Position numbers and translations under genes: made by a program. From Salvator merianae (Eukaryota; Chordata; Lepidosauria; Squamata; Teiidae), in assembly GCA_003586115.2 (NCBI GenBank), contig QVOM02000042.1, positions 33,398,969 to 33,462,968 on the forward strand: a stretch of DNA of 64,000 nucleotides, read 5' to 3'. Of the stretch, positions 19,806 to 32,208 are shown in pieces. The stretch's first letter is position 1, and each line of letters begins with the position of its first letter. The notes below the pieces were generated by a model. That model made no database searches and was not told where the DNA came from. It saw only the letters and a list, made by a program, of their open reading frames with translations.

Positions 19806-21059
19806 TCCCCTATTTGTGTCTGCTATTTTGCTTGGAAGAATCCACTGGCATACAAGCTGGATGCAATCAAAGTCTTCTCTGTTCAAGGTTCACAGTCATG
19901 CTTAAAGAACCTAAGCACAAATTCTTATGCATTCAGTGATAAACATGTGCATGCCTGGCAGCTTTAACCTACCCCCCTCACTTCCAGAGTAACATCTGAA
20001 CCTTAACTGAAAACCATTCAAAGCACATGTTAATAATATTTGTTTCATCTGCATCCCCTGACAATTTACATAGGAGCAAACATACCTGACTTTTATAATC
20101 TCTGTTATTGTTAGCTTGTTTGCATTATTAGAGTATATTTTTTATGGCTATGGTTTTGATTTTCTCCTTTTTCTGTTGTTCACTGAGGATGGATAGTGAG
20201 AAATATGATAAATAAATAAAATGAAATAGAACACATTGCTTGCATCCAATGATGGCATCCTTTACTACAATGAATTGCCAATAACAGCTGGATAGAACAA
20301 TACTTTTTTTCAGAGCTCTGACTACAGAGAGGTCAGAAATTCTTACACAGATTGAAACCTATAAATGACAAATGCCTTCCTTTCCATTAGCACTACAGGA
20401 AAAGTACTGCCTTTGTCATCTTGCTCTGGAAAGGGGAAATCACAGGATTTGCAGAATTATACTTCAATTATAGATTTAACATTTGGGGTCTTATACAAAG
20501 AAAAGGAGATTTGTTCTGGTTGGATTGTAGCACTGTCTCCAGCTGAGGCTGTGTGCACAAAATGTGTTCAAAGCTAGCTCAGGACGAGCATCAGAAAGAA
20601 TCCTTTGTATAGAATGCTAATCAGGCATGGCTCTGCTTAACATCAGGTATCTGGCTTATACAGCTGTTTCCTCCATTCTAATGCAAACAGATGTACTAGA
20701 AATAAAAGGAGAGGAAGAGTGGACAGGAATGAGGAGTGGACATTTAGAATGTCATGTTCAGAAGTATTGTAACCATTTTTCAATCTGCTTCTTCCCACAT
20801 TTTGCTAAAGAAAGAAATAAGCCCCAGCTGAAAATGGTTTTCTGTTGCACCCAAATGGAGCCATAGTACAGCTATCTCTTGTAAGATGTTAGATGGATGC
20901 AAAGGGATCCAGACTTGTATATGAAAACAAATACACAGCAATAATGCTGGGTAGCAATTGGAATGCATGAGTTAAAAGATGAAGTAAAAGTGAAATTGAC
21001 CTCAACTGCCAAATGTATGCAATGCTACCGAGACTATTGTAACTTGTGTACACCTATTG
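19806..21059. other. Non-coding stretch, nothing firm
   Basis: No gene. 20473-20530 resembles 21505-21560 ('cttatacaaa', 'ggagatttgttctggtt'), so it is probably part of a dispersed repeat I cannot name. Confidence 0.4.
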
Positions 21060-21680
21060 TTCTTGTTTGATAACTGCACTGCTCTTTATTTTATTGTTAG
21101 TTTTGTTCATTGCCTTGGTACCACAGCACAAGACAGTATACAAATCTTAAACTTATTTACANCGAGGCAGGCGAAGAGTTAAAAAAATACCGTCTTTCCT
21201 AATGTGAAGCATGACAATTTCCACCTCTAGAGGCAGAGACTGGAGGCTACGAAGCTACTAAGCTTCGTTGCTTCGCAGTTTTCGCAGCGAAAAAAGACGA
21301 AAAATAGCCGTTCGCGGTGAGTAGCGAAGGTCACGAAAATTGACGAAAATCGCCGTGACTTTCGCTATTCGCTTTCGCAATAGGGAGGGCACTTCGCATT
21401 CGATGCGAATGCTGCGAAGCAACGAAATTCGTACGAAATTTCGTTGCTTCGAAATTTCGTGCACATCCCTACAAGACAGTATACAAATCTTAAACTTATT
21501 TACAGATTTATCACTTGGGATCTTATACAAATAAAAGGATATTTGTTCTGGTTAGGAAGGTCATATTTTAGTGTATGTTTTACCCTGCTTTATAGTTTTG
21601 ATCTTTTTATTGTTGTGACAAGCCCTGAGACCTTTGGGTGAAGAGCAAGAGACAAATATTCAAATAAACAAATATTTAAA
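21060..21680 (+). mobile_element. LINE-tail-like sequence broken by a CpG-rich insert and a 34-bp duplication
   Basis: 21060-21161 and 21471-21680 read as LINE 3' tail. A 34-bp direct repeat (21128-21161 and 21471-21504) brackets an ambiguous base (21162) and about 309 bp of unrelated CpG-rich sequence. The right part ends with 'gacaagccctgagacctttgg' and A-rich sequence, like the tail at 250-310. Confidence 0.5.
21163..21470. mobile_element. CpG-rich TTCG-rich inserted element
   Basis: Between 21250 and 21460 TTCG or CGAA occurs every few bases. A near-perfect palindrome centred on CGTACG (about 21413-21452) has arms 'gaagcaacgaaatt' and 'aatttcgttgcttc'. The right end is 'cgtgcacatccct'. 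The lack of CpG decay suggests a young copy. Whether the flanking 34-bp repeat is a target duplication or an assembly overlap is unresolved. Confidence 0.5.
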
Positions 21681-21839
21681 ATGTAACAAAAAATATGCTG
21701 CTATGGAAAGACCTACCCTACAAAATAATACACATGGGAAACCCTACATGGGAAGTGATATAGACAACACCACATGGTCCATTTGGGTCATGCAGGATTG
21801 TTCTGGGAATGCTGGGGACTGCATACCATTGCACATCAA

Positions 21840-22035
21840 AGAAGGCAGTGACAGCTCATCACCTTAAGCATGGGTGTTCGCATGTCACTGGAAGGGGAGA
21901 TCACTGGCCACTGGGTCTGCATTTTTCTACAGCAGGTCACCGCAAGACCCGCCCAGGAAGGGGCATGACAGCAATCTCCCCTGTGAGCAACATGCAAACA
22001 CCTGTGCTTAAAGAGACAAGCTGTCACTGAGAGAA
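21840..22035. mobile_element. Hairpin MITE of about 190 bp
   Basis: Inverted repeat with arms of at least 60 bp. The left arm has GCAGTGACAGCT, TTAAGCA and GGGGAGA; the right arm has their complements (TCTCCCC, TGCTTAA, AGCTGTCACTG). The arms differ by scattered mismatches. Open frames on the two strands therefore look alike. A partial relative may lie at 50310-50395 ('gagcccaggtgttcgcg'). Confidence 0.6.
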
Positions 22036-22129
22036 GGGCATGCTTAGGTGCACAGTGGCCCACTCTAAGGGATGAAATCTGAGCCTGAGAGTGCTTCATC
22101 TGTATAGCAGCTAAAACATCGATGTAAAT

Positions 22130-22545
22130 ATCATGCTGGCTCCTACCCTTTTCAATATTTATTTAACAGATTTAGATGGTTTCCTTCCTCAGGTCAATAA
22201 GCTTTCCCTCTCTTAGGCAATAGAAAAATCTGCTTCCTATGATACGCAGATGATGCAGTTCTCCTGTCCCATGACAAATTAGGTTTGACCAGATTGTTTA
22301 AGACCTTTGCCACTACTGTGATGAGAATCAATTGCAAATAAATTGTAATAAATCTATTTTTTTTTTTTTAATTTTTGAGAAAAGGCACCAAAATTGCAGT
22401 TGGGATATTGTAGCAAACAGAACTGAGCTAGTTAAGCATTTTATCTATCTGGGGATTAAGCTTCATCATAGTATGTCCTGGTCTTTGTACCAGAGTTTTA
22501 CTGAGCAGAAAGTTGTTCTTTCTTTTGCTTTGTTATAATTTTAAT
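22130..22545 (+). pseudogene. LINE reverse transcriptase fragment (YADD motif)
   Basis: A LINE reverse transcriptase can be read across stops: 'SIFI' before the catalytic block, then YADDAVLLSHDKLGLTRLF near 22235-22300 (motif C, YADD intact). ELVKHFIYLGIKL follows downstream (about 22415-22460), matching the usual region after motif C. In-frame stops and an A/T-rich interruption (22353-22372) break it. The clade is not assigned. Confidence 0.65.
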
Positions 22546-22739
22546 CATACTAATGGCATATAACTAAATACAGGTAACTAGTCAGATTTTCTATGCTAAG
22601 ATTCTTTCTAGGCCATGGTCACACCTCATGTTTTTTGGAGATGGAGGCCGGCTTAAGTCCTTAGAAACCAGACACTAAATGGCATTACCAGTTTCTCTGA
22701 GCACTTTCCTGCCTAGAATGGAATTATCCTAAATTCAGA

Positions 22740-23190
22740 TACTCCCAACTCTGAGTCTGCTTCAACAAGAAACAGACCCAGCCAGGCTGCCTCCTGCCAC
22801 CCTCCCAATTCTTCCCTCCACCACGGCTGCTTCCTGCCACCCCACCAAAGCTCCCTGCCTTCTTCTGCCATCCCTCTGGTGCCCCTGCCACATCCACCAT
22901 CCGCCAATGTTCACTGCAGTCACAGCTGCAGCCACCTCCCCCCACCATCCCCACTGCTGTGGCTGCTTCCTGCTACCCCCATGCTCCCTGCCGCTTCCCA
23001 CTACCCCTCCGAAGTTCCCTGCCACCTCCTGCCACCCCCATGAGCTCCCACTTCCTGCCACCCCCTTGCCCTCCATGCCCATGATGAGGACGGTTTGGGT
23101 CACAGTGGCAGCAGTGGCACACTCAGGTATGACCAGGCTGGAGGAGGCCAAAAATGGCCTCACTCCCCTGTCCATCCCAGGGATGGACTA
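22740..23190. repeat. C-rich imperfect tandem repeat region
   Basis: Multiple spaced copies of a 'cttcctgccacccc' / 'gctccctgcc' word between 22785 and 23070, forming a strongly strand-biased pyrimidine-rich minisatellite-like block. Long open frames on both strands across it come from this composition. Confidence 0.5.
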
Positions 23191-23270
23191 AAATATGAAA
23201 GAGTGACCACGGTCCTAGTTTCCTTACAGAATTCCTGCTTGGATTACTGCTTTATCTAGCTGCAAACTAA

Positions 23271-23770
23271 GGGTCTTTCTGCATTTAGCTGTGATCTGGA
23301 TTACTGCACCCCAACTCCTCTTCAGGGCCTCTTCTGTCTCCACGTTAGTAAAGATTAGAGAGGCCCCATCCCTGGCTAGTACATTCTATCTGAACCAGAT
23401 GGAGCATGATCCAGATCAGGAGGGTTTTTATCTGGTGCACTAGTGGTGCTAATCCAGATCATGGATGCATGCAGAAAGCACACACCTCCGTGTTCCAATT
23501 TACTGGGGTATCTATTATGGTGGCATACTGAAACACACCACTGAAATGATTCCCCTGGGGCTCTGGGGCCACAAACTTTCATTACTGGCTGGTGGAGCTG
23601 GTGGAAGCTGGCTCCAAAAGTCTTATGAGCTTTGGGGCCTATGTGGAATAGACCATCACAATGCAGAGAGTCTTATTCCAGTCCAGATCAATCCATCCCT
23701 GCTTTGGGATAAACTGGTTGATCTAGATCACCAGTTCCAGATCTTTCGAAAGGTAAGTGCAGAAAGGCCC
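23271..23770. mobile_element. GGGCC-ended DNA transposon (type C)
   Basis: Starts GGGTCTTTCTGCATTTAGC and ends 'aaggtaagtgcagaaaggccc', 500 bp, flanked by TAA / TAG (one mismatch). The interior contains several near-palindromic 'gatctgga'/'tccagatc' words. Non-coding. It shares interior sequence with 17464-18031 and 36808-37158. Confidence 0.7.
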
Positions 23771-24075
23771 TAGCTTCCAAGCAAAATTCTTAAGAAGGTT
23801 CTTTAGGATTCTTAAATGTGTATCGAACATTTAGCAAACTGATTTTAATGAAATAAAACAGACCATGGGATATTTCAGTCCAGTGGATTTCAACAGTGAA
23901 TTCATTATCCTCAATCAGCCACGCAAACATAAATTATGATTATTCTTTTCAGATGGTACTTTATTTGGAAAAAAACAACAGTGATTTTGAATAGCAATTT
24001 AACAACCTTTGCCAAAGCCACGTAAATGCTTTATGAACAGATATGTTGGCAGGTTGATAAATCTATACACTATAG

Positions 24076-24354
24076 CAGGCATGGGCAAACTATGGCCCGG
24101 GACCCATATACAGCCCATTGGGCTTTTTAATCCAGCTTGTCAAATATTGGTACAAAATTGTCCAACAACACTGTTCCCACTGAAATTGAACGTAATTTGA
24201 ATGTAAGTTTTCTTTTACTTTTAGGTGATGTCTTTTACATGTAATTTATATCAGTTCATACAAACACTATCCATCCATCTGATACTGGCCCGGCCCATCT
24301 GTCAAATTTTAAAACTCATTGTGGCCCCTGACCCAAAATCTTTGCCCACCCCTG
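24076..24354. mobile_element. hAT-Charlie-like non-autonomous element
   Basis: Begins CAGGCATGGGCAAACT and ends TTTGCCCACCCCTG, imperfect inverted termini typical of vertebrate hAT-Charlie elements. Flanked by an 8-bp duplication, CACTATAG (24068-24075) and CCCTATAG (24355-24362), one mismatch. 279 bp, no transposase. Confidence 0.8.
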
Positions 24355-24362
24355 CCCTATAG

Positions 24363-24750
24363 AATCTACCCACTGAGGCAGCAGAATATGTTTCCTTAGA
24401 ATGTATTTTTATCAGACTGTTATAAGTGAATTAATTCAACCAATTGTTAGAACATTTCCAAAGGAAACTAAAAATGATTATATCAAACCTCTGCTTTCCA
24501 GCAGTATGAAATGATATGACAACTGCTACGTTTATATCTATTGTGATCAAACTTAGAGCTAAAATTTAACTTCAATTACAGTTTATTCTATTCCAATTTT
24601 TGTACAATTTTTTATTCACTATTTGTATAAGTATTTGTGACCATATGTCCTGTGCAGAAAGGAGATTTACTAACTGTGGCAGACAGGCACAAGGCAGACA
24701 GGCTTGCTTTACCATACATGCTTAGTATGAGGAAGCATCAGAGCAGAGTC
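24363..24750. other. AT-rich stretch, nothing recognised
   Basis: No gene or repeat signature identified. Confidence 0.4.
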
Positions 24751-24753
24751 CAT

Positions 24754-25330
24754 GGGCCTTTTCGCACTACGGTGGTGGAACGTTCTTGTCCGTTCGCTGG
24801 AATGGAGCTTTTGCACCGCCGCGGGCGCGCGCCTCACCCGATCCGAACCACATCGTACCCGATTCGTACCTGATCCTGGGTAAGGCTAGACAAGTAAAAG
24901 CTTGTCTTCATCCCGACCTGCGCAACGGAGCGAAGATCGGGCACAGTGCTTTTGCACTCCCGTCTGCATTTGAAATGGTGGCCAGGCGTGGCCGGCACCC
25001 CTGCGCATGCGTGGTCCGAAGCTTTGTATCCCAGTCCGATGCTGCATACCCCAGTCCGCTGCTTCGTGCCCAGGATAGCCCTTTGGGCATGGCAGCCTAG
25101 CTGCCGTTACGGAGCCGGCTCCGTAAGGAGCCCTCTGGTTACGAAGCAGAGCTCGATGGTGCGGAGTGCGGTACGGAACTAGCGGCTGCCATTTGCACTG
25201 TTCCCCCTGCTGGTCAGCTTCGGGTCCGTTCCTCTGGCCGGGAGTGCGAAGGGCAGCCAGCGTTCTCCAACCCCTCTGATCTGAAGCCAACTACTGGGAA
25301 TGGACTACGGAGCTCAGTGCAAAAAGGCCC
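24754..25330 (+). mobile_element. CpG-rich GGGCC-ended DNA transposon (type E), copy 1
   Basis: 577 bp, starting GGGCCTTTTCGCACTAC and ending AGTGCAAAAAGGCCC, flanked by CAT on both sides (24751-24753, 25331-25333). The interior is CpG-rich and holds an inverted word pair at 'ttacggagccggctccgtaa' (about 25099-25118). Copy 2 (49754-50303) is its reverse complement; copy 3 (54271-54848) is more diverged. No coding capacity; predicted frames are compositional. Confidence 0.85.
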
Positions 25331-26060
25331 CATGTCAACAGTCCGAAGTCAGAAACCAAGCACCAGTAGCACAGGTTCAGGGATAATGCAGGAGGCAGAG
25401 TCACAGGTCAGAATGCAGGTCAGGAGCCAGAGAACACAAGCAAGGAGTCAGGGTTGCAGACGCCAAGAAAAGGACGGATTGCCAGCAACAGTTTGTGCAG
25501 GTCTGTTCTGGCTTTTTATTTCTCTGAATCAGGCTTGGAGTCTGCCAGGTGGGAAGGGTGTGGGCAGTGCTCTTTTCTCTTTTGCTCCTGCCTTAAAGCC
25601 CTACGCCTCTTAGCCTTTTCCAGCCTGTGTTGGCTGGGGAGGGGTCTCTCCAACTCCAAACTAGGGGAAGACCCGGGTCCTGCAGTGTCGGTCCCAGCTG
25701 GGCCAGGGTCCTCTGGCCCTGAAGGGTCCTTGTGTCCCAGTGCCTGGTCCTCATCTGAGAATTCAGAGGACTCAGCCTCCTCAGGCACAGGGCGGGGCAT
25801 GATACCATAAATAAATGATTCATTCATTAAAATAGGGCTGGCCATGCAAGCAGTGGCAAGAGAAGTGGGCCATTTCCAGGAGCTGAAATGCCCCTGGAGT
25901 ATAAATTCAAAGCTGAAGAACTTTTGCTCAATGGCTTTGAAGGTAGACCAAGCCTGGCCAGCGTTCATGCAAACAGCCTCCAACTTCCTCTGCCCCACTC
26001 TACCACATTCCTGGCTCAAAAGACTTTACCCAGCCCAGAAGCAGTGTCTGTGGTACACAC
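25331..26060. other. Unassigned sequence with a long acidic frame on the minus strand
   Basis: A minus-strand frame (26019-25516) has an acidic and proline-rich middle (PEEAESSEFSDEDQ) and a basic tail (KAKRRRALRQEQKRKEHC). It has no domain I recognise. It could be a retroelement remnant or chance in GC-rich DNA. No splice or promoter evidence. Confidence 0.3.
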
Positions 26061-28967
26061 TACAGCACACTTGGGGATTTGTCATATAGCCCTTTCTATT
26101 AAATATCACAAGTAAAGTCAAGAAGTGACAATACTTCAACTGAATATAAAAAAGTAACCTCTAAATAGTCTCACATAATTTCTATTTTCTTATTCTCTAG
26201 TATGATGAAGAAAGAACATACCACTTGTTACTAGTTATTTTATAATAAGTGTCATCCCTTCTCAAAATCACTGAATTCTTAAATAAGTTTGGATGGGAAA
26301 GTGACCAACCTGAAGGGGTTGGTCCTGCCATCTCAGCCATGCTGGCCATTGCTACCCACTCAGACCCATTTACTCCTTACTTTGCAGGATCAGGCATAGC
26401 ATGCTGAGCCCGCTGAATTCCTTACTGAATCCCCCAGAACCACCACTGAGCTGTTATTCCTAGAGAAAAAGCAACATCTGTTTTGCTGGGACTCTCTGGT
26501 CATCCAAGTGGGATATGGCCTCACGACCTCAACTGTCCTGCTTATGTTTTTTATATAAATAAAGGCAATATTACAGTCCAATTTTCTTTCTTACATTTTT
26601 GTGCTTTTAAGGGAAGGGGATTTTTTTTATAATATCAAAATGTGCAAAGCACTTAATTCTATTGCAAGAATCATATAGTAGATCTTGTGAAGAAAACAGA
26701 ATCAGTATTGCTTGATTCATTCTTAATCACCCCTCTACCCTTAAATAGAGGTAACAAGGTTTTATTTAGCTTAGCAGTTTGATTGCTCTTCTATTTTTTT
26801 TAAAAAAATGAATTTTTTAACTAACACATACAAACAAAATTGTCTCACACTCTATCCATTAACTAACTCAACTAATTAATTTCCTTTCTTCTACTTAGAT
26901 GATTGTAAAGTCTCTCACTTTTGCAGTCCAGTTATTCATTAAAGAAGGAAATTTAGTTACAAATATTGACACCAGATTTTTAACATGGAATGCAACTGTG
27001 GTCTTATGTCACACACATACCAACTAAATCAGATGTGACAAGCAAAGAGAATCAGGAAATTAGAGACTCAGACTTGTTAGAAGGATGATTGTACTATATC
27101 TTATGTTCATTATATAGTTTGCTTGGACAATAGATTAATCAAATGTCATTTCCTGCTCTCTTCAGTGTCTTTGTCCATTACAGGAAGCATTAAATGCATT
27201 AAGAATATATGTCAAGTATAATACCACTCTGTATGATTCTGACCTTTTACAATCTTTGTGCTTTGATTGGTTGCCATTTACATCCATCCTACAAGCCAGT
27301 GGAGATATAAACAGGTTTCAGAAGGGAAGTATGCTACTTCATCTGCCAGCTAACCATATTAATGCAGGTCAATGCATTGTGACATATTTAATTCAGAATT
27401 CTGCTGCCTTTCCCTTGCAATGAAAAAAGTAATCAGGAATAGGAAAATACAGTCATTTTATCTAGTGAATATAATTGGATTATAGGCATTCCCAGTATGA
27501 GGTCTGTGATTTCTTTCATCTCATGTCTTCATTATTGTGAGATTTCCCTTCCCTTGGAAGAATAAGGATTTCCACGGCTGGTTTCCATCTCACTTGTAGT
27601 TTTTTGGTTGTTATGCCATGTTCCATAGTTCTGCTTTGGAAAATGGCTTTTGGATATGGCTACAATATCCATCTTCAGAAAATATGACCCTAAAAAAGTC
27701 AAATCCCTGCTCTCGCCCCATGTCATGTAATCTTTCCCTTCCTTCCTTCTTTCTTACTTTCTAATAAAATGATTGATCAAACCATTTTCCCCTCTCATTT
27801 TGCCACTATTTTTCACCAGTAATTCAAAGAATCAGAAGCTAAGCAAGAGTCACATCATTCTGTTGCCAGAGAACTCCAATAAGTGGTTATTTAGTTCTTA
27901 AAAGCTTAAGTGAGGGCAAGGAAAAGCTGTCAGAACTTCCATAGCAGATTTGCTTAGAAGTACAACCAGCTGGTGCTTCCCATGAAAAACCTGGGCATGA
28001 AGGATTCATTCCTGTGTTAAAAAGTGACAAAGATGTAATTTTGATTGTCTATCCAGCATAACACCAGATAAGGGGGCTCACAGAAGACCATCAGGAAAAT
28101 CCCTATCAGAGTGCCTTGTAGTTCCTGGCTGCATGAACAATTAAGCAGTGGTACAATCTATCACACACACTTATACTTCATCAGCTTTATCTCCCTTTCT
28201 TGTGCATGCCAAAGGTGCTGAGCAACGGATTAAGTAAACAGTATGCTGCAATACAGAAATAAAAAACAATATAAGATAGACTGAAATACAGCATGTAATA
28301 AAATATAAAACACAAAAATAGGAAAAAAGTAGAAGCTGAATAGTCATCAGCTGAGGATGGTTTTCCACACTACTGCCGTAAGCCTCATTGCCTCTGTACA
28401 GTTGTATCATCTACCTTTCACAAGCAAAGGGATCACTGCTAATGAAATGTAAAAAGGAAACAAAAAAGCCAGCATGCACATTTAGCTGGGGATAGGCATT
28501 GTTTGAATGGTGCATTTTTTTTTTTTCCATGTGGGCTTCTAAAGGTAGAATCATGGGCAGAGCAGACAATACTCGTTTTAGTTTTTAGAAATTGTCTGAA
28601 CCAATCCTCATGTGCATATGTTCAAAGTTAATAGCATTCAGAAACAAGGAAAGGAGGAAGTGGGCAAAGTGACAGACTGCAAACAACCGACAAAGTTTGG
28701 AAGCTGAAAGGAAGGAGAAAATGGACAGAGCTCCCTACGTTGAGTGGCAGACAGCAAACTGATAACGTTTGGAAGCTGAAAAGATGGATGCAAATGCTGA
28801 GGGCTCTCTAATGTGGATAACAACAGAAAGTTCCACAGAAAATGAAAGCTTAGTGTGGCCTAACAAATAATAACAAGGCTTCTCCTGTAGCAGAGGAGCC
28901 TACATTTGATTTTAAAATGATCGAAACATTTGAATCCTTATGAATCCTTCCTTACAAAATCAGGCTG
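26061..28967. other. AT-rich non-coding stretch
   Basis: Nearly 3 kb with no supported gene, RNA or repeat end. Only short A/T runs (for example 26790-26820) and scattered random frames. This is the longest relatively repeat-free part of the window. Confidence 0.5.
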
Positions 28968-29500
28968 CAACGCCTTGACCTCTTCAGCCTTGAAAAGCGG
29001 CATTTAAGAGGAGACCTGATTGAAGTATATAAAATCATGCACGGTATGGATAAGGTGGATAAAGAGAAGTTTTTTTCTCACACACACAACACTAGGACCA
29101 GGGGGCACTCTCTGAAACTGATAGGCAGGAGAGTTAGGACTGACAAGGGGAAGTATTTTTTCACCCAGAAAGTTGTCAGTCTGTGGAATTTATTACCAGA
29201 TGAGGTGGTGACAGCCATCAGCCTGGACAGCTTTAAGAAGGGATTGGACACATTCATGGAGGTCAGATGTATCAATGGCTACTAGAATGGATGCCTAGGT
29301 ACTGCCTCCAGGTTGCAAAGACAGGCAGGATGTCTGTAAAGCCATTTGCAGGGAGTCAAGAGCAGGTGAATGTTTTGCCTTTATGTTCTGCTTGAGAATG
29401 CCCAGAAGCAATTGGTGGGCCACTGTGTGAGACAGAATGCTGGACTAGATGGGCCGTGGCCTGATCCAGCAAGGCTCCTCTTGTGTTCATGTGTTGAATC
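28968..29500 (+). mobile_element. CR1/L2-like LINE 3' part with intact C-terminal coding end
   Basis: 28968-29285 encodes RLQRLDLFSLEKRHLRGDL, then VYKIMHGMDKVDKEKFF and KYFFTQKVVSLWNLLPDEVV. This is the conserved C-terminal region after the reverse transcriptase of CR1/L2-type LINEs, ending at TAG 29283-29285. The 3' UTR continues to about 29500 and matches 19556-19805, and in reverse 37505-37690 and 38735-38830. It is 5'-truncated. Confidence 0.8.
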
Positions 29501-29527
29501 TAGTCATGGTCTCAGAGACTAGACTAG

Positions 29528-30012
29528 GGCTGTTTCTGCGCTTACTTTGCTTGGACTGCTCTAGAGGGATTGGATCAGCTGGAGTGGTCCATCAGTGGGA
29601 GTGATCCAACTGTCCTGAAACAAGGCTACCCACATTTGGACAGCTATTCTGGGCACAGCCCCCTTACTTGCATGAGCTTTGGAGACAACTCCAATGGCCA
29701 GGAATGAAAGCTCCTGCCATCAGAGCCCCAAAGGGACCCATTCTGGTGGTAAACTCTGGTGCACCACCAAAATGTGTCCCTCACTAAACCAGAACATGGA
29801 GGTGGGTGCCATGTTTGCACACATCTGTGATCCATTTTAATAGATGCCATCCCCTGGTTGACCTTTTTGAAAAGGTCTACTGATATCCTGGACTAGGCAT
29901 TGAGTGTCCCACCTAGCAGGGGATGTGGCCTCCCTTATACTGTACCAGAGTGCGCAAGCAAGGCCTCTGGACTCCTTCATAAAACATTGCAGTGGTAAGT
30001 GTGGAAAGACCC
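29528..30012. mobile_element. GGGCC-ended DNA transposon (type C)
   Basis: Begins GGCTGTTTCTGCGCTTAC and ends 'ggtaagtgtggaaagaccc', flanked by a perfect TAG (29525-29527, 30013-30015). Interior words ('gaaaaggtctactg', 'ggactaggc') match other type C copies. It sits directly after the LINE 3' end at 29500. Confidence 0.72.
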
Positions 30013-31869
30013 TAGGTTACTGCAAAAATCCCTTTCAATTGTTTTTATATGATGCTATGAAAACGCAGGCACCTCTTTCTATGTCTGTGTCTCCATTACG
30101 TAGCAAAGGCACCTTAAACAGGGTCTGCACAGAACCTTAATGACGTTGTGGGATCACTGTGGATGCATGCTGGCTGCACATTTCTCCAGCTGAAGAGTCT
30201 TCTTAGGCCTCATGATCTGGATGATCCAGTGCCCTGGGAGCACTTGCTGCATCCTTAGCACTCCTTAGGGTACTATAAAAAGCTGCTGAGGAAGAACTCT
30301 GTCAGTGCTCCCCCAGTATCTGAACCTACCTGTTCCAGAATTCTTTTTTGAAGAGCATAGGAAAATGCCCAACTTCTGTGTCCACTTCCTCTGCTTTCCA
30401 AAGAAGCCCTGAGTGGAAACACTTAACCAGGGAATAAAAGTCCCCAGCTTCAGCATTCTCCTTGCTTGGAGCAGGGCAGGCATGCAAACAGCAGCATGCC
30501 ATCACTGATGCAAGTGACAGCAAGAACAATAAGGATCACATGCCTGCCTTGTGCAGAATCTAATCAAGACCTCAGGGCAGCCAGTCTCCATTATAGTAAT
30601 AGAGATTGGCTTCTCTGAGGGCCTGGTTAAGGCACCTTTTCTGCATAATGGAGATGCAGCCTATGGCTAACGTCGTCTTCCATGAATCTCCCCTGAATCC
30701 TTGCCTTTGATTCTGGCCTGATATGCAAAACAGGGTTGATTTATAAACTATTAAGCCAGCATTTCAAAGTAATGTGTATGTTATTTCAGTCTTGAACATT
30801 TTCCTCCGTCCCTCCCTTCCCATTTTCTAGAACTCTGTTTTACTGTTCTAGCCTCTCTAGGAATGTGAATGGCAGGTATCCCCCTTCTGTTCCTGATGGG
30901 ATTCTCTGACATCAGATGTCCCACCTACCCCCTCCCTCAACTGAGGTCATGTCCAGTGCACAAGGGCAGGACAAGCCTTGAGATTCAGACCTTCAAGCCT
31001 TGAACGTTCATACATCCAGACCCCTCTCCTCACACCACCAGAAGTGGTGTGAATGTACCATTCCTGCTACTGCAGGAGTGCCTGTAGACAGCTTTTAAGC
31101 TGTCCACAATAGGAACATTCTAAGAAAGTCTTGGACAACGTCAGGACAAGTACGGTGGCAACTGGGTGTGGCCACACCCTTCCAGTGGTCAGAGTGGAAC
31201 GTTCCAACAGGTAAGTATGAAAAGGCCCTCTATCACTTTGCCAAGATTATAACCATTCCAACAGGAGTGATCTAAGGATGGGTACAGGATGTGGGAAAGA
31301 TACATGTCTGACTCTCCTTCCTGCCTCTAAGACAATCATGTCTTTTGAAAAGAAAAACCTCTGACCATGTCAGTGATGAATGGAGGGACTTCCTTCCCCC
31401 TCCTCCCGGTTCATTGGTGAACAACATTCATTGTGGGGGGAGTGAAGCACTGGCAAAGTTTCCTGAGTTACCAGAAGGGACAGTTTCTGGTGGAGGAACA
31501 TCTGGTCTACAGTAAGTAGTTGAAGTTCACTTGAGAAGCAGCTTGAGACTGGAAAGGAAAAAAAAAAGATAGCTTCAAAAGTGTTGCTGTAAGTGGCTCC
31601 TTAAAGTGTTTCCAAGGCTCCTGGTCACCTACATTATCTGAATAGGAAGAACCCAGGGTGCACCAAGAGGACCATTCTTTGCTACGTAAATGGTTCTTCA
31701 GACAGTTTTTACAAGGAACTACACACATTCAAGTGGGAGAAGGCTGTGAACAGCTGCTACAGAACATGGTTGTGTACTATCATCTTCTGGGAAACTATTC
31801 TTGCACTCATATCCTGCTAAGGATGTCCCAGAGGTGCCTGTCTCCGTACTGTAAGAAAAGGATGCTGGA
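30013..31869. other. Mostly unrecognised; one element right terminus
   Basis: 'aacaggtaagtatgaaaaggccc' (31207-31229) is a right terminus of the GGGCC family, so an element probably ends there, but I cannot place its left end with confidence. The remainder has no supported feature. Confidence 0.4.
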
Positions 31870-32120
31870 CCCCATGGTCATTTTTGCACTCACCTTGCCT
31901 GGAGTGGTCCAACTATCCTGGTCTACTCTGTACCTGGACAAAGTGCTGCATTGGGAGAGTGGATATGCTGTCTGTCCTGGCCCAAACCCAGCAGGAATAG
32001 ATCCCCATCTCAGGCATCACCCATCCCTGCCAGCAATTGGCCCAGGCCCCTGTTGCTTCTATGTCACATTCAATGCACAAGGTTGAGGCCAAACAAAACA
32101 GACTTCAAAGGCAGTGTGCA
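31870..32120. mobile_element. Degenerate GGGCC-type element fragment
   Basis: 'tggtcatttttgcactcaccttg' at about 31877 resembles a left terminus, and 'gcacaaggttgaggcc' near 32078 a right one. Diverged, with no clear target duplication. Confidence 0.35.
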
Positions 32121-32208
32121 TACCTCCATGCTGGAATTCCAGTAATGACTTTTGGAGGAGGTACCTAGGCTTAGAAGATCCTTGTTCTGGACCAGGTCCA
32201 GAAGCACT

